From positions 1-64,000 of the forward strand of contig WPIO01000258.1 of the NCBI GenBank assembly GCA_009760855.2: 64,000 nucleotides of DNA, read 5' to 3'. Source of the stretch: Cristatella mucedo. Taxonomy: Eukaryota; Bryozoa; Phylactolaemata; Cristatellidae. A model generated the notes under the pieces. The model did no database searches and had not been told where the DNA came from. It worked only from the letters and a program-made list of their open reading frames with translations. A program made the position numbers and the translations under genes. How positions within the stretch are numbered: the first letter of the stretch is position 1; every line of letters begins with the position of its first letter. Positions 24,694 to 36,279 of this stretch are shown one piece after another.

Positions 24694-25510
24694 CTTACTT
24701 GATCCTGCAAATTTCACATAGAATACTGCCTCCACCACTTGCAATCACGTACGATGGCTATCCAAGATTTCGGAAACGTTTATCTTGGTGTCTTGCGAAA
24801 CATTTAACTTGCTCCGGATACTATTTTGGTTGAATTCTTTCAACCCTATTTAGGGGAGGCTACCAAAAAAGGCCTCGGAGCCAAGCCAGCTGGTGACAAA
24901 TATGGCTAGAAGGATAGTTCTAGATTCCAGAGGTATGACAATGTGTGCTATTTTAATGAGAGCTTGGACAGCCCTCCCAATTAATCAAGCGATGCCGAGT
25001 AAACTTCTTAACCTAACCCCACCAGGCCATCCCAAGCTTGGCTCATCCAAAACTAGACGAACTTGTGCACAAATTTCCGCCTCCTCGTGCCTGAATCCTT
25101 GGACAATGAATTATCCGTTTCATTACTCAGGGTAGAGACCATTAGAAATAAACACTTTGGCCTTCATGTCCTGGATTGTAAAATTCCCAAACAAAGCTAT
25201 CATTTGCATCTTTATATACTCCTGCTTAGGACTGCGGCAAATCCATTCCAAAAGTTGTGGGTGGCTACTTCGGTGCTACTCACTATCTCAACTGCACAAC
25301 TGACACAACTATTATGTCTATGTCTTTATTGGGTGAGGTTAATTCTGTTAGCAACTGAATGGTTCCAAAAGTAAGTGAGGCTTTGAGTGAGCTGCAAAAC
25401 TGTAACACACAAATAGTTTTTGTGGGTTACAGACAGAGATTCATCATATCGCATTCTGATCAGCTAAATCATTGCAATAAATAAATATTAGCTAGGTTTA
25501 ACCGAGAAAA
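24694..25510 (+). mobile_element. LINE-2 copy, post-RT region and 3' end
   Basis: Directly follows another LINE-2 copy in the same orientation. GCCTCCACCACTTGCAATCAC and GATGGCTATCCAAGATT match the complement of the 34740-34790 region, and GGGTTACAGACAGAGATTC matches the family 3' end. Stops throughout. Confidence 0.75.
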
Positions 25511-25757
25511 TGTATTTTACTTGCACATGGTGATAGGAAATAAGTGTTCACGCATGAGGGTGAGACAAAAAAATTGAGTACACATTTTGTAAAATTACGA
25601 TCGTGTCCTAATATGGTGTAAGTAAAATGCGAAAAAAGCCATGTATAGTTTAGAAATCATTTTACATTCCAACTAATGTTTTTAGCAGAACATTATCAGT
25701 CACTACTGCTCACCAAATCTAATAATGAACAACGATTCTGGCAAACTCCTGTTATAT

Positions 25758-25826
25758 TAATAATAATAATAATGCACTTGATAAACCGCTCTCAGAGAAC
25801 TCAATCTCTCTCTCTCTCTCTCTAGT
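25758..25826 (-). mobile_element. LINE-1 3' terminal fragment with CT run
   Basis: AATAATAATAATGCACTTGA, then CTCAGAGAACTCAATCTCTC expanded to about nine CT units, ending at TAGTTATGG. Only the last ~70 bases of the element. Confidence 0.8.
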
Positions 25827-27280
25827 TATGGTCATGAAGAAAACATAGTTTTCATTATCATCCAGCCAGTTCCCGTGTACGGAGGCATTTTCAGCTTTCA
25901 GGAATAACTATAATACTGACTAAAGTGTTCAACTCAAACTGAGACACGATCTCAGCAGCTTCAATAAACGGTACCCCAGAAATTACTTATGCAACTTAAA
26001 AAAATCAGCAAAGAGCGTGATATTCTGAGTTTCTATCAGCAATTCTTTCCTCCTATGCTACAGCATACTTGCTTAAACACTATATTTTAGTGCTTTATAA
26101 TGCATAACGAGTAAGTTACTGTAAGTGTTTGCAGCTTCCTCTTAGCTCAGCCTTGTACAATTTCAATAGCTGGCGCTCTGTACTTGCTTGAGAGTAGTTA
26201 CGAAGATAATCGATACGAAGCACGCTTTCATTATAAATGCCAGCCATTGACGAAAGATCATCAGGCGCGAACAGAGGTAGAAACTTATCCTGGACATTGG
26301 CTAGTACAGCGTTGCTGTATTGCATTGATTAAAAGAGGCCGTTAGGAGGGTCGTAAATAATGGCATATGGTATAAGCCTGATGAAGAGAGAGTAAATGTA
26401 GGGAAACTATGGATTTTCCAACTCTTGTGTATCGTTGTATTTTTTAAAAAGACTAGAGAAACTCTCTCAGACGAGAACGTGATTATAAAAAGGTGACAGC
26501 TACCGAGAGGGTTTATAGTAGAAGTATTACTATTATTATTAGTATCAATAACATATTAGTAGTGTTGTTAATTGTAATTGCAGAGAAAATTACACCAAGA
26601 ATGTAACCTTTTACATTAGCAGAGATTAAAATGCAATTACAAATGCGAATTACTCAGAGAGTAAAGTATTCATGAACTTTTCGAATTAGCAGACTTAATT
26701 TAGCGTATAAAGTGCGTTCTCCTGATGAGCGGAGTTAGAAGAGTTTGATTGCAAAACAGAGATAGTGAGAAAATTAAGAGGCGAATAGTTTATTGCCAAA
26801 CGAGGACTACAACTTACCACCACCAAAGCAACTTGCCGCAAGCTGGACTGAAAATTCAAGTCTCTTCTGATGTTTGGAACGAACTTAGTAGACTTATTAT
26901 AGTGTGAGATGCATGCTTGGGAAGCTGCTCAATTGAAATTCTCTTGACATCTCTGACAACCCAATTAGTGAAAACCTGCACTATTTTTCCAAGCACACAA
27001 ATACACTAAGCAAGGATTGTCAACACATGAACCTTGTCTTAGAACTAAGTCTTAGCAATGAGCACTGTGCTCAATGGCAGTGGAAAAATTGGAATATATC
27101 ATTAGAATGACTTCAACAGATTGCAACGGGTAATGCTGACGCTACCCATTGAAAGCAGTTCATCAAAGATTCAGTTTACTCTTCTTAATTCTGCTCAATA
27201 AGAGTTAGCGACTTGGTCTTTTGTATTTATGGACAGCATCAGATCGTGCCTGCAGAAAATCATAAGAAAAGAAAATATAA
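25827..27280. other. Unassigned intron DNA
   Basis: AT-rich, no recognised repeat or exon. A minus-strand open stretch at 26325-26116 has no familiar motif. Confidence 0.5.
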
Positions 27281-27282
27281 CT

Positions 27283-27418
27283 CATTTGTTTTGAGCTCTA
27301 AGAGAACTTAATCTATAGTAGGTGCTCCACATATGCAATCGGGTTCGAGCCCATGACCTCGCCAGACCTTGATCGAGGTGAGCACCTTAACTCCTTAGCC
27401 AAACTAGCATTGCCTACA
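27283..27418 (-). mobile_element. SINE-B copy (tRNA head, LINE-1-like tail)
   Basis: Read on the minus strand: a tRNA-like head with GTTTGGCTAAGGAGTTAAGG (A-box region) and GGGCTCGAACCC (B-box region), then GAGCACCTA followed by AGATTAAGTTCTCTTAG. The last part matches the LINE-1 terminal motif GCGCCTAGAAAGAGATTGAG plus TTCTCTGAGGG. It is therefore a SINE whose tail resembles the LINE-1 3' end. Confidence 0.75.
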
Positions 27419-28467
27419 GCAAAAAGACTCGAGTCTAGGATGCCGTAAAAAGTCATTATCTTACCCCTATACTAAGTCCAGGGTGTGATGCGTAGAGAGA
27501 AGATAAAAATAACGTTTTAATAATGATGCAAGATTGAATGATCTGATAACTCAACATGCCAAATTAAGTTTCAATCACAACTGACCTAGATAGGATTGTT
27601 TCCATTGCCAACTGCACTGGAAGTTTATCAGTCACAAATTCCTTAATTTCCTCACAAATTCTGACTGCCAGATGCTAGCGAGTCTTTCATCAAATAGTGG
27701 TCAGAATTAACTGATGGCCGGTAAATTTGGTCAGTCACGTTTCCCTGCAATCCGTTTTTCCTGAATAACTGACGGAAAACTTGCCTCTTAAGCCTAACAT
27801 GGTAACTGGTTCATATGAATTACAGTTTGTTGAGATACCTGAATTCAACTTTTGTCGTTTAGATTCAATGCCTTTTTTGCATGTTTTCGTAGCCTACAAT
27901 TTAGTTTTTAAATTGATTTGTAGTTTTTTTGGATGTAAGCTATATATTAAAGCAGTCAATCCATCCATTTGTAAGCGGATTAGCCTTTCTTTGCGATTTG
28001 TTTTGAATCTATCCATGCTCTCACTGAAAAATTAAAAAATACGTTAAATGTGATTCTTCGCAACGTATTTGAAGTTACTACAGTTAAATGTAATATGATA
28101 ACAGTGAATACTGTATCATCATTTGTTAATATGTTCGTATATTTGCTCAAATAAGGTCGTTACTACTATAGGGTTATACCAAGCCCATGCCAATTGGCTG
28201 AAACTTATAGAAAGTCGAGCACTGCCTTGAAGCCATTTCGTTCAAGGCGTCTCTACGCTCTTAATTTTACTAGTTTATCCTGATTTAAAGACATGGGAAG
28301 TACTTCCCTCACTTTCTAAGGTTATTGTGGTTGGAAACCGGCACTCATTTGAAATAGAAAAATTCTTAATGCGGACTATAGTAAAAAATATCAAAAGTAC
28401 GATATTGTATAATTAAATTATTCTACGTTGAACAAGAATTTATTTCATCGATGACATTCAAACTCTT
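27419..28467. other. Unassigned intron DNA
   Basis: No exon or known family. Near 27727 the string CCGGTAAATTT, then ACGTTTCCCT 11 bases later, resembles the left end of the 12341 element, but no second end was found. An 84-codon AT-rich frame at 27781-28035 is probably chance. Confidence 0.45.
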
Positions 28468-28481
28468 ATATATACACACAG

Positions 28482-28559
<78 letters not shown>

Positions 28560-28572
28560 GTGTGTATATATG
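28468..28572. repeat. Palindromic AT/CA microsatellite
   Basis: Two (AT)n runs separated by CACATACACACACACA and bordered by TATACACACAGATATATA on the left and its complement TATATATCTGTGTGTATA on the right. The whole tract can fold on itself. Confidence 0.9.
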
Positions 28573-29656
28573 TATACATTTATATGAATATTTTCCGATG
28601 CAACGATAACTTAAACTACACACCTACAAAATACTAATTGGCCTCAGGTAAGCTGAGCAGGATTACTCAGCTACTGTGCCAGAAGCTCTATTTAATCCGA
28701 CCCAAATGCTTCCCTACTAACTTCCTTCTTAATGAAAGGGCACCTGCTTCACATTTAAGTTATAATTTTGTTGTTGTATTTTAATTCTGTAAAGAAAACA
28801 TGAACTCCTACAACCTACTTTAATAAAATATTGTTATAGTCGAATAGGTTTTGTCTTAATGTCCTTCATCGTGCTGCTACATTAACTAACCTCTATCTCA
28901 GCATTGCTGGGAGGATATTAATTATTTAGAAGAATTATATTAGGAGCTCGATTAGCAAGACTGATGTTACCAAAAGATGAAGTTATTTGGCTACCCACTG
29001 TTGTTAGGTGGACAAGCTTGAAATGCTAATTTTCTCTCTCACAAACTGAGCTTTCAGCTATAATTGTTTAAAAGATATAAAATTCAGAGCTTTTAATTGA
29101 CCACGATTAGTAGCAACATGCGGCAGTGAGTCAAGGCTCCTACTTAAGTGCGTCCTTGTCTGAGCTTGATTTGTGGCTTTAGTTAGCGACAATTATCACT
29201 TCTTTGGCAGTGCCTTATAAGGTCCTCTAATTGATATTTAGTTCATTGACGTCACACGGTAATAGCTCAATTATTTTTTTACTGGGAATTTTGTATAGCG
29301 TTCCCTTAGGCTGACGAGAGACGGGCTCAATGACATTTACATACTTAGTCCCCCTTTACCTCAACTTTCGATTTACCTGAAGGTCTCATTTATGACGAGC
29401 TGTGCACTTTGACCATACCCAACAAGCTTCACATTTAAATGTGCAATACAATTTGACTGGTTTAAAATAAAACCTTTTTAAGGTTATTAAAGCTGCTCTC
29501 TAACAATAGCCGAGCTAAATTTGGAAAGCCTATTTTCTAAAAAAAAGCTCGGATCTCGGCGGATAATACCTAACTAACCTCAATTAAATCAAGAAAACAT
29601 CATTACCTTCTAGGATTGTTTCTGTTTATTGTCAATTAGCAGGACCTTTTTTCCAG
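28573..29656. other. Unassigned intron DNA
   Basis: End of the first kinase intron. No repeat of the window's families is visible; the last bases form the acceptor used by exon B. Confidence 0.5.
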
Positions 29657-29793
29657 GTAAGCTGACACCATCATTCACTCGGCATAATGGACTTGAAGTG
29701 GCCGTTAAAGTTTTTCGTGATCCGGGGAGACTTCCCACAGCTTTAACAGAAACTTCATGCGAAACGACTACGATTCCAAATCATATGAAGCAG
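29657..29793 (+). CDS. Protein kinase exon B: strands 2-3 and VAVK lysine
   Basis: Acceptor TTTTTTCCAG, donor AAGCAG|GTAAAA. It begins with GT, which joins the G left by exon A to make the glycine of VYKG. It reads KLTPSFTRHNGLEVAVKVF and then a variable stretch ending NHMKQ. The lysine of EVAVKVF is the ATP-anchoring residue of strand 3. Ends in phase 0. The stretch after the lysine (27 residues to the exon end) is longer than the usual gap before helix C. The neighbouring intron upstream is 9.8 kb. Confidence 0.75.
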
Positions 29794-31526
29794 GTAAAAG
29801 CCGCACCTAAAACTTTACCGAAACTAGTTGGATCCAGTATTGCTCGACATAGTCACAGATATCCTATGCGAAAGTAGGGAATGGTACGCTCTCTTCACTA
29901 TGGAGCTAATTGGATAACCACTCAATGAGATTGCCACTAAAAGGGTAACCACTGAGTTATCTTTCTCGATTACTCTTTTTGAAGGGCATGTCCATATTTT
30001 CTGTGGTTTAATTGAGTTGACACCAGCATTATCATGAAGTCCAGTCTGCCTAGTTAAGAAGATGTCGACATGAAGCTCATCAATGACAGACAAAATCGGC
30101 TGTACTATAAACTGAGACTCAAGAAACTTGGCTATTCCATCGATGTCATATGAATGCAACAGGACATGTCCGTTTCAGTATAGAATGCTCCTAACCTAAA
30201 ACTGACCTTATATCCAAAGGTCTACTTTCACAAATCCTTTTATGGCGAAAAAGCTGATTATATTTAGACAAATATGCACTAAATAGTTGGCGGCCTTTAT
30301 AAACATATATCACGAACTTAACTCGTTAAAATTCCATGCTATTTAAGCAGCATGATCGAGTTAATTATTCACGAGAACAACCACTCGACGTCAAAGTGAA
30401 GCTTCCCAAGAGCTAGCCAAGTAAGCTCTTTCATTTCAATAGAGGGTTAGTGGCTTTCAAACACAATACAATCCTTCATGACTCCTGTGGCCCGCATGCT
30501 GGAGGACTGCTGTGACTGAAAACTTGTATCTAAAGATACACAGAAGGAGCTCATAAGCAAGCAGATGTCGAGCTTAAAATTAAGAATACTTGTTTTATTT
30601 ATCCCTGCAAATTTTCACATGTGTTTATCGATACAAATTTTAGACAGCAGCTTTGCTGTTCAAGTGTCAGTTTTTCGTTGTCCTTATCTTTAGCCTGCCG
30701 CAATTAAAAAACCATACAACTACGATATATGTCAAGAAATTTAAAACCAGCCGAGTACTTTTGGCATTTGGGGCAATCGCTGTCTGGACAGATCACCCCT
30801 TGAGGTAAGGTGGTTTGAGCAACAGCCGCAGTCTCATCAATCGATGCAACGTTTACGAGCTCAGAAAAATCAAAACAAAAGTTCTGCAATAGCAATATCG
30901 AAAACACAAGCCAAATATTCAATCTTTAATTTACTAGTTTCATCTGTTTTACTCTAACCTTAATTTGACTGTTGCATTGCTAGTTCTCGTGCCAGAAAAG
31001 AGTCTTGGGGACTCGAGGCGTAGTGTGGAATTTACCTACATTCTTTATAATTTCTGTCGGTTATCATTCTTTCTATATATCACAAATTATGTACAGTGCC
31101 TGCAAGGAGATTCAGTTCCATGAGCCCATTGTAGAAATGAATTTAATTATAATTCTGCCATTTCTTTCAAAGTGACTGTTGTGAGCTGTCTTCAATTTGC
31201 ATCTCATACAAGGATTTCTTACCACCAGGTGTGATAGAGCAGTTACCTAGTAGCCGTCTGTAGCGTGTCATTAGGAATCTAATGGTATACTACATGTGCC
31301 CTATTGACCGCATCGCCATTAGATTTAGGAATCCTAACTTTAATAAGCTGTTAGCCACTCACTGTAATTGATCAATTACCGCAACCCAGAATTAATTGAA
31401 AGGTAGACGATGGTCGTTACTATTTTTTTGGCAAAATCTAGTTGTGCGTCTAATGACACCTCGACTTCATGCCTCTTGGAACAAAAGTTGCTTTATAAGC
31501 CTTAGCAGTTTATGCTTCCTAGGTAA
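29794..31526. other. Intron DNA with minus-strand open stretches
   Basis: Two minus-strand open stretches lie here (30170-29824 and 30922-30704). The second reads ICPDSDCPKCQKYSAG, a Cys-rich pattern, after a hydrophobic lead. Neither has a clear ATG plus splice context. A decayed LINE-1-like terminal motif (GTGCCTGCAAGGAGATTCAG) lies near 31100 on the + strand. Confidence 0.35.
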
Positions 31527-31684
31527 GCTATTAAGCACACTAGGTAAGGTGGTTGCTTTTCACGACCTTGGTCTCGAGGTCATGGTATCGAATTCTGCAG
31601 TTGGCGATCCTTGCTAAACACTGCGAATGGTTGGTGATAGCCGTAAATGCTTTTCTGTCGCTATACAAAAGAGGCTGTTAAATC
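31527..31684 (+). mobile_element. SINE-A copy (tRNA-derived)
   Basis: Plus strand: CACACTAGGTAAGGTGGTTG (A-box side), CACGACCTTGGTCTCGAGGT, a damaged B box, GCGATCCTTG, then the body GGTGATAGCCGTAAATGC and the end TGTCGCTATACAAAAGAGGC. It stops about 40 bases before kinase exon C', so its tail is next to the acceptor region of that exon. Confidence 0.8.
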
Positions 31685-31724
31685 AGTTAGTATTTGTTCT
31701 CTTAGAAGGGAAAGGCTTGGAAAG

Positions 31725-31801
31725 GCAGCAGCACTCAGCCATAAAAAGATGAATATGCACATCACACCCCTGCTCCTTTTAATCAACTGTCTCTATTCAT
31801 G
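31725..31801 (+). CDS. Protein kinase exon C': helix C end to strand 5
   Basis: Reads AAALSHKKMNMHITPLLLLI and then NCLYS, ending in phase 2 at TTCATG|GTATAG; the TG joins the first G of the next exon to make Trp. HITPLLLLINC fits the strand 4 pattern (HxNIxxLLGxC) and the join gives LYSWYFATVTPYM, a good strand 5 and hinge. Starting at 31725 the exon is in phase 0, matching exon B. That acceptor (TTGGAAAG) is weak. A better pyrimidine-rich acceptor at 31705 would start in phase 2 and would need an extra exon. Joined to exon B, the expected helix C glutamate falls on Gln (MKQAAALS). Confidence 0.55.
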
Positions 31802-31859
31802 GTATAGTTACCTAAATAACGCCAGTTCAACTTCCTAGCTAAAATAGATCGATTATTTA

Positions 31860-32215
31860 CCTTCAACCAGATTCTCCATGACAACTAGATATTTTTCTCA
31901 TTAATGAGACATGGACGACGCCCTGCTTGGGATGCTAAGTATCCAAGACGATCCCAGCCATTCATTGAATCTTTCAGACCACCTTCTATTACATTATGGC
32001 TAGAGAATTGCAAGCTTAATCCACGAAACAAATTGGCTATAAGATCCTCGTTTCTTAGATCAGTTACCATCAGGTCCTCATCAAAGACCATGTCAATCCT
32101 AATTGCGATTTGCAGATCTTGGCTATCTGCTTGGTTTTTGACGGAATTTTCAGAGTTCCTTCCTAAAATATTCTTGTCATTGATAAGCCGTAATTGCTTG
32201 ATAGTGATCTAAATT
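31860..32215 (-). other. Unassigned minus-strand open stretch
   Basis: The minus strand is open for about 110 codons (32207-31885), reading SQDLQIAIRIDMVFDEDLMV and GLSLQFSSHNVIEGGLKDSM. Composition looks protein-like, but I recognise no family, and neither an initiator context nor matching splice sites decide it. It could be a nested minus-strand exon, part of an unidentified element, or chance. Confidence 0.25.
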
Positions 32216-32394
32216 TCACGTCGATTGCAATAGCAACAGCCCGGAACCCTCATTTATTGACTGTCTGGTGAACTGTAATGTAGCCCTACACGTTAGTCAT
32301 ACGAATGATATCGGTAGTCGTTATCCGTATCTCGTGGTCACAATTGGTGTTGACCATGTGGACATTGTTGTGGACCAGCAGACACTTTCGCTCT

Positions 32395-32539
32395 TGGGTC
32401 CTAACCCGGGAGGTCAGGAGCTCACTCTTCACAATTTAGGTGGTGGGTTCAAATCTTGAAGTGGGCAAAGTCTACAGTCCATTAAAAGCCTGGTGATAGC
32501 CGTGAAGGCACTTCTGTTGCAAAACAAATGAGGCTGTTA
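32395..32539 (+). mobile_element. SINE-A copy (decayed)
   Basis: B box GGTGGGTTCAAATCTTG is readable, followed by GGTGATAGCCGTGAAGGCAC and TTGCAAAACAAATGAGGCTG. The head is damaged. It ends a few bases before a LINE-1 copy. Confidence 0.7.
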
Positions 32540-32549
32540 CGAATATGGA

Positions 32550-33590
32550 GCTTTGAACGTCTCTTTCTATACACTTTAAATATGCTGCGAAGGAGTTGTC
32601 GCAACTATCGAATGGTTAGAGGCAGTGTTCTCCGTTTCGACGAGCATAACTTCGCTAGAGATGATAGGCACGTGGTCGGCAAGCTAGTAAGGTTAGCAGC
32701 CGTATGCACAGTGTCAGCGCCCATAAGCACACAAAGGACGAATCACGTTTACGAATTTTATGCTGTGATAAAAGAGAAACGTGTTTGCTTCTTTTTAAGC
32801 GTCATCTACTCAGAATATGAGTCGACGCCAGTTGGAAATGACATTCAGGCTTTGGGAGTTAATGGAATAAGTGCACGGTCATTAAAGGTGTTGATGTTCT
32901 AATGAGGTGTAGCTGAATGACTACATTCATAAAAACTGGTAGTACGGTTGTTTGAATGATGGGGGAGTAGATCTTAAACGTAGGTTTGAGCAGCCGAATA
33001 AAGGAAAGACGCGTGACACCACCTTTAAGGCGATGGGCAGCTTGACCTGAAGCCAGCCCATGCAGGCGATAAGTGGCAGCATGTGGCAACTGTGACACAC
33101 ATGAAAGGCAGGCTTGGATTCTGTTTTGCAAAACTCAGAGAGCCTGCTTGCACACGCCGGTAGACCAGCATGCACGGAGCTGCAGAAGTAGAGACATGAT
33201 GTCAAAAATGGTGTGACTAATTTTTATGTGGCATCCCCGTCAAAGCAAACTAGAATTTGTTATTCACATTGTTATGTAGCTTAAATTATTTAGACTTGAC
33301 AGTGAAACCGACGCGGTCGTCTTATGAAAGGTCACTTTGAGACACTACACCATAATGCCATGCAGATTCAACAGGAGCTATGCTGGTACAGCCAATATTG
33401 AGCTTTGATTTTTCAAATTTCTGAATTACATGCGAGTCACCCATAACTTGTAAGTACGTTTTATCATCGTTCAAATTAATAATGCTTTCTGGCATACAAG
33501 TGCAGATGACCTCAATGCATGCAGCATGAGAGTAAAAGGATCTTTTGTGCTGGAACGCTTGAGGGATTGAAATAATAGTACAACTGTGTG
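32550..33590 (-). mobile_element. LINE-1 copy, post-RT and part of RT
   Basis: Minus-strand copy with decayed terminal motif (CACTTTAAATATGCTGCGAAGG on +), GTGTCAGCGCCCATAAGCAC, and post-RT pieces such as LRSTPPSFKQPYYQF. The far end (33340-33580) reads SKLNIGCTSIAPVESAWHYG and INLNDDKTYLQVMG. Several frameshifts; truncated 5' of the YxDD area. Confidence 0.8.
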
Positions 33591-33859
33591 TTACGTCCAT
33601 TGTTGCTTTATCCCGTTTATAGTTCCCGTTCTGTTGTTTCGCCATGCTTTGAAATCCGCAAGAGATGCAGGTCTTTTGATTGTGTCCGTTTATAGTCATT
33701 TAATCTATTATAAATTTACCAATAGAAGGTGCCTGGCATAACACAGGCTAGAATGCTGCTTAAATAAGTCTGGGTCCAAAAATAATTTAGCCGTTTTGAA
33801 AGCCATTCTCCTAGTTTACACACTGAAGTTTGGAAAAATCAGTTCTTTCAAATTCCAAT

Positions 33860-36130
33860 TCTGTTGACATTCAAAGTTTGAGCTGGAGAAGGAGACCTAT
33901 TCACCATTTGCCGACCTCTCATGTCACCATTGATATGCATTCGCAATATAAATTTCCTCAGTGATGGGTTGTAAAATGCTGTAAGTTTCGTGTGGAAGGA
34001 TAATTTTGCAGTAAGCCATGTTTTTAAAGTAATGTATATAATATAATTGTATCTCCATCTGTAACTCCACAAAGCCATAACATCTTTGTGGGTATTACGC
34101 AGAAGAGTTTTGTATAGCACACTCACAGCCTAACCGGCTTTCGGTACGTATTCGGTAGTCAACAGACTTCGTCTCACGCAACAAAGAGAAAATGGGAAGC
34201 AAAGCGGAGTCAGGAGAGAAGTTGAGTTCGTGAGTAGCATGGGAGTAGCAGCTCAGGACCGCTGAAAAGAAAGAGTCATAGGCGGCAGCAGGAGAGTAGC
34301 TGTCGTTGCATTTCAATTGTGAAAGCGAGTTTCACAGTCTAGGACCTTCAGAGCTAAAGCTTCTGTCGCCAACAGTCTTTAAGCCAAGGAACAGAAAAGC
34401 TAATATATTGTCCACACAGGACCTGAGAGCACGAAGTAGCTGAAACTGGAGCAGCAGTTCAGCTAGGTATAAAGGAGGCAAGCCATGGCAGGCCTTGTGT
34501 AAGAGCTTTGCTCTGTATCCGTTGCTCAACCGGCATCCATTCAAGCTCTTTTAGCAAATGAGACACGTGCTAAAACCTCAGGGACATAAAGACTAGTTTT
34601 GCAAACGCATTCCTAACCAGCTGTAGGGGTCTAGTTGCTTTCTTTGGTAGCCTAGGCAAAAGGCAATGAAAATAATCTCGCCGAGACAGAACTAAGGAGC
34701 TTGTTCACGTTTTTCAAGCCACTGTGGAAGACAGCCCATAATCTTGGATAAGGATCGGACGTGATGGCAAGCTGTGGAAGCAATATTCTGAATGAAGCTT
34801 TTAAAATAGAGGCAGAGACGACCCCTAAATTTCGAGCACGTGGTGATGGTCGCACAATAGCATCACCTATTAGATGAGCGAAGCCTTTTAACCCAGCCAC
34901 AAGCTTTGAATGTCCAATGACCAGCAGTTTGGTTTTATCGTCATTTAGCTTCAAGAAGTTTCCCGATATCCAGGGTCGAATGTCGGCAAGGCGAGCAATC
35001 AGTTATCAGCAGATTCAGCCGGTTCAGATTCCCACGGTTGCAATGACAGATAAAGCTGAGTATCTTCAGCATAGAAGTGATATCCTATTCCACGGGCCTT
35101 GATCACTTTTCCCAGAGGTTGAGTGTAAATGATGAACAGCAAGGGACCGAGTACAGAACCTTCAGGGACTCCACAGGTGACCCGTCTTGCCTGTGAGACC
35201 TGACCCCAACAAGACAAGATTGAACACGATCACACAAGTACGATTTGAAACACGCCACTGCCTCGTCTGCCAGACCGATCGTCGTTCTCAAAGGTTCGAG
35301 TAGAACATCGTGATCAATGATGTCGAAGGCCGCTGACAGATGTAGCAGAGCTATGGCAGTGACACAACCATTATCATTGTCACGTTGAATGTCATTGCTA
35401 ACACGGAGGAGAACAGGTTCAGTTGATAGCAGCCTCTAGAACCCTAATTGAAAAATTGTTTCTGACATTTCATTCTTTTCAATACGTTCAACCAGCTGGT
35501 TAGCTAAAAAAAAGTTCAATAATCTTTGATAGGAAAGAAAGAAGGTAAACTTGGCGATAGTTTGCAATTACTTCTGTATCTCATCCAGGCTTTCTAAGTA
35601 TGGGTCTAACGATTGCCGATTTGAAGGACTTGGGTGCAACCCAACATATAGTGTTAAAGAAGCATTAAAATCTTGGTTATGGCAGTGCTAAGTTTGTCTG
35701 CTACTGAAGACCATATAGATGATGGTATAGGGTCTTTAAGAGACGAGCTCTTTTTTGCTAAACCTTATTAGGCTAGAATCGCATGCAGAAACCTCGGAAA
35801 ACCATTTAAGCAAGGTCACATGTTGTGATTCTACTTGCTTTACTCGGAGGGGGCTTTACGGAGTCACGAATGTGCACAAGGTTTACAGTAAAGAAGGCTG
35901 AAAAGGTTTCGGCTGAGCCAGTAATATCTGGGTAGTCAGATATCTCAGCATTGGCCAGTCAATTCTTTACAGTCTTATAAATCTATTTAGGGTCCGACTG
36001 GCGGGAATTTAGCTTTCAAATATAAAAAAAGCCCTGGCTTTTTTAAGCTTCTTGGTGTAAACTCAAAGGAAGTCTTTTAAATTGACTAGATCGGCAGCAG
36101 ACCCTAATTTCTTACAAACAAAGTTAGGCC
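33860..36130 (-). mobile_element. LINE-2 copy with RT region
   Basis: Second LINE family on the minus strand. From its 3' end: a 3' UTR block (complement of GTGCTATACAAAACT at 34110), post-RT domain (34544-34332, with CHGLPPLYLAELL and TVGDRSFSSEGPRL), and KLNDDKTKLLVIG near 34950. RT motifs follow as GVPEGSVLGPLLFIIYTQPL and YHFYAEDTQLYLSLQPWES at 35190-35030. YAEDTQLY is the catalytic YxDD site with the first Asp changed to Glu, and frameshifts break the rest. The sequence differs clearly from LINE-1 but belongs to the same broad L2/CR1-like group. Confidence 0.85.
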
Positions 36131-36279
36131 TGTGCTCAACACAGTGCCTATTTTAAGGTTTTTTCATAAATTTAAATGAATTTATATGACTGTAAACGGA
36201 TAGAATGAACGGAAGCATGCTATTCAAGAGCACTCCTGAGTTTCATGTGCATCATTGAGAGTATGTCGTGTTCATTGCT

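Noticed and set aside
28423-28623. Minus-strand Tyr-Ile repeat frame
   Set aside because: Translation of the AT/CA microsatellite.
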